Positions 60,101-64,000 of a DNA stretch of 64,000 bases are shown piece by piece. Origin of the DNA: Puffinus mauretanicus (taxonomy: Eukaryota > Chordata > Aves > Procellariiformes > Procellariidae); the NCBI GenBank assembly GCA_023333565.1, contig JAJKFH010003575.1, positions 1,115,001 through 1,179,000 on the forward strand, in the 5' to 3' direction. Positions within the stretch are counted from its first letter, which is position 1; the number at the start of each line of letters is the position of its first letter. Both the position numbers and the translations under genes were made by a program. The notes beneath the pieces are model-generated. The model saw only the letters and a program-made list of their open reading frames with translations, was not told the DNA's origin and ran no database searches.

Positions 60101-61884
60101 GGGGAAATCAGGGGAAATCAAAAAGCTCCAATTTTCCTTGTGCAATATTTGCTTTTGGAGTATCCTGGAGGTTGTGCCTTTACAGGCAGATCTACGTATA
60201 TCCACGGTGTTGCAGTCAAGGCAGTTTGCCGTGATATCAAGTGACATTTCCACTCTGATGAGAAGGAGCAACGTTTGCTGGGACACACTGTCTGTGTAAC
60301 CAGGTTGTGGCTTGGCAAAGCTCCTGTCCTACCTGCAGCACTAGGTCCATATCGTACTGAGTTGTGGCCTGCAAAAGGGGATGATGTGACAACAGAAGAT
60401 CCATTTTAGGCACCATCATTTTAGGGGCAGATGTGCCCATCTGACTTCTTATAATACAAGTATGCGTAAGATCCACTCAGAAAGGGTAGGAGAGATCCAG
60501 ACAGACCTCATCTTCTCATTTTTTGCACAGCTCTGACTTCTGCCCTAAATTAATCTCCTTCCATACCAATCTTGCAGTCTGCACTCCAGGACATTGAAAA
60601 TTTTGGGTGTGTTTTCTTGGGGATATGTGGTTTTTTCTCCCCATACAAACTGAAGAGGGAAACCTCATGTTTTACCGTTGAAGCGCAGAGCTGGGATTCG
60701 AAAGAACTGGCTCTTATTTCTGGTTGAGCAGCAAACCTGATGGGTGACCTTGGGCATGTCATCTCTGGTCCTCTCTTTGCTCCAGCTCCCCCTGATCCTT
60801 ATCCCAGGCCCTTTATGCAAGACGGACTGTCAGTCTGGGGTCTTGTTTTTCCTTTGGGCTGATGAGTCCTTTGGCTGTTTGGGCTCCCCACTTCGTTTTA
60901 CCTGGACTGCAGCACCCAGCTCTGACTCCAGGCTGTCTCTAACCACGAGGCACAGCTGTCTGCATCCCATCTGAGTTCCCTCAACAGGCAATATTTCATT
61001 AAAGGAATTATCTTACAAACTCCCATAGCTTGGTCTAGCCTAGAAACTCACTCCCTTGCATGGCCCAGGAACCCTTCTGCTGCATTGCTCAGATTTGTAC
61101 CCACTTGTGATGGCTCTGAGGCAGGACTTCGTGCTGGTCCATGCATTCATGCCATGCCAAGGGGATATCAGATAAATAGTAAGGGCAGAGGCCTGCCACA
61201 TGCATTAAAGTAAATTTGGAAATGTCACAGAAGTCCCTCTCAGGGGAACAGCAACTCTGTGAGACTGCCCAGCGCACACCCAGCTTTACCCATCCAGCCT
61301 CTTCCCCAGCAGAAAGGGATGCTGACCTTGCAGGGCACTAGGACCTCTTGGATTTTGGTCAAAACTTGTCCCTGTGTCCGCTGGGTAAATGCTGAGCAAT
61401 GTGAAGAGCAGGAGTGTCTCAATATAGACATGGAAAACAGGAAAGGGGAGATTTTTCTAACTGCTGGAATGCAACGAGGTTAAATGGATGCGTGAAAGAC
61501 AGATGATTGAAGGATGCGGTTGTGAAAATGGTGGTCTACATTTTTTCTGGGTCTTGTAGTAATCTGGGAGCTGGGAAGACAATCCTTCAACACTGACCCC
61601 CAAGCACCCCATGCCACGACAGCTGGCCTCAGACCTGCCTCAAAACACCAAGGACAAAGTTGGTCCTTGAATCTCCTAAGAGCCGATGGGATCGGTGGCA
61701 CTTACCTTGACGGGGAAATAGTCCCTCATGTACCTCCAGACGACATGGTTCCGGATGGTGTGGCTCCGCCTCCCACCCTTGCTGGGTTTTTCCCTGTCTA
61801 TGAACCACCATGCAGCATAGAGGGCACTGACCAGCCAAAAACGCGTGAAGAAGAGGACGATGAAGGCAGCTATGCAGCACTGTG
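45006..61884 (-). CDS. MOGAT2: MOGAT2, 2-acylglycerol O-acyltransferase 2 (5 coding exons visible, 5' partial)
   Basis: Exons 61706-61884, 49379-49583, 47763-47937, 47406-47605 and 45006-45160 join in one frame to 304 residues plus a TAG stop. The enzyme acylates monoacylglycerol to diacylglycerol in the ER, a main step of dietary fat resynthesis in enterocytes. Visible features: a membrane segment ([11 protein letters not shown], then LYAAWWF), RDYFPVK, the catalytic FHPHG (about residues 77-81 of the visible part), [31 protein letters not shown], and a C terminus ending [22 protein letters not shown] and HLEF point to MOGAT2 rather than MOGAT1 or DGAT2. Human MOGAT2 is 334 aa (from memory), so about 30 N-terminal residues are missing; that exon must lie beyond the right edge. 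Confidence 0.93.
45290..45440 (+). repeat. MIR-like SINE relic
   Basis: gattcagatcctggcctcc, then cttgcctcagtttccccatctgc and gtagctctttgaagtaaaaag follow the MIR order on the plus strand. The best MIR-like match in the window. Confidence 0.5.
45545..45660 (-). repeat. MIR-like SINE relic
   Basis: aatggggaaactgaggcatgg with downstream MIR-like order, read on the minus strand, about 0.1 kb from an oppositely oriented copy. Confidence 0.4.
45760..46326 (+). mobile_element. solo LTR, same family as the one at 37742
   Basis: 567 bp, TGTCCTGGTTCTGGC to ACCACAACA. It shares the order of landmarks with the first LTR: TATAAA (46035-46040), TTATTTCAATTATTAAACTG with ATTAAA at 46192-46197, and TTAGCTGCTGGC near the end. 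It is flanked by CCGGC and CCAGC, a 5-bp duplication with one CpG-type change. It sits in MOGAT2 intron 5 on the opposite strand. Confidence 0.87.
47140..47324 (+). mobile_element. two CR1 3' ends flanking a (CTATT)n microsatellite
   Basis: A CR1-like end (gggtcccttccaacccaaac) runs into 11.6 copies of CTATT (47182-47239). That is followed by a second CR1 end (gatgtccctgctcattgcag ... ccaacccaaactattctatgattctatga). The two ends are near-duplicates, so a local duplication plus slippage is likely. Confidence 0.8.
47182..47239 (+). repeat. (CTATT)11.6 pentanucleotide microsatellite
   Basis: 58 bp without interruption in MOGAT2 intron 5. Derived from the CR1 octamer tail by loss of the ATG part of the unit. 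Confidence 0.97.
47406..47605 (-). CDS. MOGAT2: MOGAT2 coding exon 5
   Basis: 200 nt, acceptor ccctgcag, donor gtaagt. It encodes [13 protein letters not shown] through YRRPICTV. It is three bases (one residue) shorter than DGAT2 exon 7. Confidence 0.95.
47606..47762 (-). other. MOGAT2 intron 4
   Basis: 157 bp, the shortest intron in the window. Its donor, gtgatt, is weak: it lacks G at +5. Confidence 0.9.
47763..47937 (-). CDS. MOGAT2: MOGAT2 coding exon 4
   Basis: 175 nt, acceptor ctgcctcccag, donor gtgatt. It encodes [14 protein letters not shown], then [12 protein letters not shown] and [11 protein letters not shown]. It is GC-rich and hidden among overlapping frames, but it is in phase with both neighbours. 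Confidence 0.94.
47938..49378 (-). other. MOGAT2 intron 3
   Basis: 1.4 kb; splice sites only, no repeat recognised. Confidence 0.9.
49379..49583 (-). CDS. MOGAT2: MOGAT2 coding exon 3 (HPHG catalytic exon)
   Basis: 205 nt, acceptor cgtgtccag, donor gtaatc. It encodes [16 protein letters not shown] and on through [12 protein letters not shown] to FFRDCLMSA. Same length and phases as DGAT2 exon 5. Confidence 0.96.
50573..50850 (+). mobile_element. CR1 LINE 3' fragment
   Basis: aattaggacaagaggaaatgg through the pol end to a multi-copy ATTCTATG tail. Close relative of the copies at 3283 and 39524, antisense to MOGAT2. Confidence 0.95.
51817..52095 (+). mobile_element. CR1 LINE 3' fragment
   Basis: Starts near agcaacaggacaaggggga and ends tctatgattctatga. 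Codons [17 protein letters not shown] and [20 protein letters not shown] are readable in one frame. Same subfamily as the copy at 28391. Confidence 0.94.
52580..53335 (+). mobile_element. CR1 LINE copy with longer RT C-terminal region
   Basis: 756 bp. CR1 pol codons appear in three shifted frames ([54 protein letters not shown]), so at least two frameshifts have killed it. The tail, ctgtgattctgtgatttt, is diverged from ATTCTATG, suggesting a different or older subfamily. Confidence 0.94.
53597..53814 (-). mobile_element. CR1 LINE 3' fragment, minus orientation
   Basis: Antisense tail tcatagaatcataaaatcac, then gtttgggttagaagggacc and the pol end ([15 protein letters not shown] on the minus strand). 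Same subfamily as 28391; in MOGAT2 orientation. Confidence 0.94.
55011..55032 (+). repeat. (TTTTG)n short tandem repeat
   Basis: About four copies of TTTTG in MOGAT2 intron 2. Confidence 0.85.
57088..57806 (-). mobile_element. CR1 LINE copy, minus orientation
   Basis: Tail tcatagaatcatagaatc, 3' UTR, then RT C-terminal codons on the minus strand ([36 protein letters not shown]). A small gap near 57415 breaks the last coding segment. It closely matches the copy at 7277. Confidence 0.95.
60660..60790 (+). repeat. MIR-like SINE relic
   Basis: gcagagctgggattcgaaag, later ggtgaccttgggcatgtcat and ctctggtcctctctttgctcc, follow MIR order on the plus strand. Confidence 0.4.
61706..61884 (-). CDS. 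MOGAT2: MOGAT2 coding exon 2
   Basis: 179 nt, acceptor tatttctctcag, donor gtaagt. It begins inside a split Ala codon and encodes [16 protein letters not shown] and on through [12 protein letters not shown] to RDYFPVK. It equals DGAT2 exons 3+4 fused (108+71 nt). A nearer AG (after CAGCAC) was rejected because only the chosen one keeps the incoming phase and the alignment with mammalian MOGAT2. Confidence 0.93.
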
Positions 61885-64000
61885 CTGAGAGAAATACCAG
61901 GCAGTGAGTTGGCAGTTGGTTAGGTGGGTGTTGGGAGAGGAATGATTCACCTCAAGGGCCTCGGTCTGTTTGGACCTGGGATGGAGCCCAAGTCTTCACT
62001 GGGCTTGCTGCTGAATTATTTTATCACTGTGAAGGCACCTTTGATGCAAAGCGGTGGTTTCTTTTCTATCTGCCCCAGGAACCTGGTGAGCAACCAAGCA
62101 CCATCCTTGCAGCAACCACCTATTTCTTCAAAGGCCACCATGTCCTCCTCTTCCCACAAGACTGATGGACCTCACTGCATCCAGAGGGTCCTCATGGATC
62201 AGATCTCTATCCCTTTGCTGTCTGGCTTTTCTCTGGAGTCAGTCTGACCTCTGCAATGATAATGCCCATGTTTTACCCCAAAACTCCTGTTAATACCCCT
62301 TGATAACACCTGGCATTTTGCGACAGCAGCAAAGTGGGGACTGTGCCCTGTCTATACAGTCCCCATAGCTTTGTCCTGAGCTATCAATTCCCCATTTTAA
62401 TTCTGTCTTGGATTTTTAATTCTTTATCTTCCCATATATAAGATTTTGCTCTTTATTGAGTTTTTTCTTATTGATTTTGGACCTTTGCCTCCACTTCCTG
62501 GGTTGACTCTCAACCCTAATCCTGGCCTCTAGAGGATTTTCAGTCCTTTCAACTCGGAGTCATCACAGATTTTATAAGAATGCTTTATTTCATTCCCTAA
62601 GACATTAATGACTTGGGACTTTCCCAAGTCATTAAAGACTTTTCTGAGTTGCTTCCAGTCAGTGCTCAGCTTTGCCCTCCACCTCCCACCTCCCTCATGC
62701 CCTGTATTTTGGCACGGCAACAGGAGAAGAAAAGTCTGTGTGCAAACAAGCATCACTTGGTACATCAAATCCCACCCAAGCCCAACGCTGTGTGTCTCCA
62801 CAAAGACTGGGAAGAGCTGATGGCCACCAAGCTGCCACCTGGTAAAACAGATGCCCTAAAAAGTGCCTGGGAAGAGCTGTGTCCTCTCCATCTGTCCCTC
62901 TGGAAGCCTTGGTGCTGTCTGGGAAGGAGGAGACCGAGATAAAAAAAAACATTCATCCAAGCTCTTTGCCTTACCCAGCTCATGGGTTACATCACGTTTG
63001 GTGGGCTACATAATTTGTTCTTCTCTGGGTCTTCATCACAGATCCGGCACCCAGGGCTGAAGGACATGAGAATGGAGATGCCCTGTTCAGCTTCAGCTTC
63101 AGCTGTGAGATAGATGCATCCATGCCCTCATTCTCTGAGAACTGGATTTTCATCTTTGGGAGTCACCTGGCACCTGCCCTCTCCATCTCATCTCAGCTAA
63201 GGCTATCAAAGAAGAGGTACACGATGCTCTCATTTGAGACCTCCTTGTACCTCCTGTTTGCTTTTACAGCAAATAAGTAGAAAGGAGGAATTAGCAAGGA
63301 GAAATAAGTACAAGGATAAATAAGTAGGTCTGGTTTGTAGGGTTTTTTTGTGATAAGTCACCCCGATCCTAGAGTTTTGGTTGTAAAAACAAATCCCTGC
63401 CCCTTTTTAAAATACTGGCATGATGGTACCAATAATTCCTATGGGGGGGAAAAAACCCCAAACAATAATTTAGCAGGATCCTAAACCTCCTTAAAGCTGA
63501 AATGGGATCTTATCTCCTCATATAGGTGGAGACACTGCATCGAGCAGCCTTTGAACAGAAAAGCAAGGCAGGCGCCTGGGTAGGCACTAATACAGCACAT
63601 GGGGAAACACTGCAGCTCTCTGCAGAGCAACAGCTCTAACCTGCAGTGCATCCTCCAGGTCAGAACGAACCCCTGCTCGTACCTGGCACCACTCCTTTCA
63701 AGTGCCATAGGCACAGTCTTTATAACTCTTGAGGAAAAAAGCATCCGGCATGAAACAAAGCTCCAGGGTCCACAGGACACATAAACGCTGCTTGAGGAAC
63801 AATGCGGAGGTTGCAATTTTACTGCACCTGGGAGCCAGCTCATCAGGTCTGCTGCAAAACTGTGCAATGCCTAATTCTCTTTTTATCACACCGTGCAAAG
63901 CTCAAAGTACATTCTGCAAAATGAGGGAGTTGTTCTGGTCCAAATCCATTTACTTATCATCCAAGTGAGGCTTTATCTTGCAATTATGTAATTATTAATT
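61885..64000 (-). other. MOGAT2 intron 1, running off the right edge
   Basis: No exon encoding the expected N terminus is found on the minus strand up to 64000. The only striking structure is the perfect hairpin at 62605-62635. Confidence 0.75.
62605..62635. repeat. perfect 14-bp inverted repeat with 3-base loop
   Basis: TTAATGACTTGGGA and TCCCAAGTCATTAA flank CTT with no mismatch. It lies in MOGAT2 intron 1 and would fold as a tight hairpin in RNA or extruded DNA. Confidence 0.95.

Larger units (their letters stand above)
49584..61705 (-). other. MOGAT2 intron 2
   Basis: 12.1 kb, the longest intron here. It holds five CR1 copies (50573, 51817, 52580, 53597, 57088), a (TTTTG)n tract (55011-55032) and a MIR-like relic (60660). 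The stretches 53820-57080 and 57810-60650 show no gene or element I can name. Confidence 0.9.

Noticed and set aside
62605..62635. Hairpin as a microRNA gene
   Set aside because: The stem is only 14 bp with a 3-base loop, too short for a typical pre-miRNA of about 60-80 nt.
63481..63867. 128-codon minus-strand frame as MOGAT2 exon 1
   Set aside because: It lacks the expected N-terminal sequence (a WERR-LQ-type segment and hydrophobic run) and no phase-1 donor follows a plausible start.
1..64000. CRISPR arrays, prokaryotic operons or tRNA/rRNA genes
   Set aside because: No direct-repeat/spacer pattern, ribosome-binding-site spacing, or cloverleaf/rRNA landmarks were seen; all structure fits vertebrate DNA.

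Overview
This window is vertebrate nuclear DNA, almost certainly from a bird. It holds compact multi-exon genes with GT-AG introns and about a dozen CR1 LINE fragments ending in the (ATTCTATG)n tail typical of avian CR1. It also has two solo LTRs and a few MIR-like relics. Nothing bacterial or viral is intact. Species cannot be assigned from the sequence alone.

There are two genes, both on the minus strand and both in the DGAT2/MOGAT acyltransferase family. DGAT2 (diacylglycerol O-acyltransferase 2) is complete in coding terms: eight exons from the ATG at 23325 down to the stop at 126, encoding 358 residues, with the promoter and first exon near 23.2-23.6 kb. Its 3' UTR runs off the left edge. 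MOGAT2 (monoacylglycerol O-acyltransferase 2) lies upstream at 45006-61884. Its last five coding exons, about 304 residues, are present. The first coding exon (about 30 residues) and promoter must lie beyond position 64000. The MOGAT2 then DGAT2 head-to-tail order matches the mammalian arrangement, and near-identical exon lengths show they are tandem duplicates. They catalyse consecutive steps at the ER: MOGAT2 makes diacylglycerol from monoacylglycerol, and DGAT2 makes triacylglycerol from diacylglycerol.

Layout: 1-23.3 kb, DGAT2 exons and introns with two CR1 copies; 23.2-23.6 kb, GC-rich DGAT2 promoter with TATA box, Sp1-type boxes, a (GGA)n tract and a G-quadruplex motif; 23.6-45 kb, non-coding intergenic DNA with CR1 copies, a solo LTR, MIR-like relics, a degenerate tandem repeat and a possible regulatory island near 42.4-42.7 kb; 45-61.9 kb, MOGAT2, whose 12.1 kb intron 2 holds five CR1 copies and whose intron 5 holds a second solo LTR of the same family; 61.9-64 kb, MOGAT2 intron 1, including a perfect 14-bp-stem hairpin.

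No clearly novel biological system is visible. The points most worth checking are the choice of DGAT2 exon 1 donor (a short, fish/frog-like N terminus against an in-phase distal donor giving a mammal-length one), the upstream ORF and G4 motif at the DGAT2 promoter, the exact intron difference between the paralogs, and several unusual repeats.
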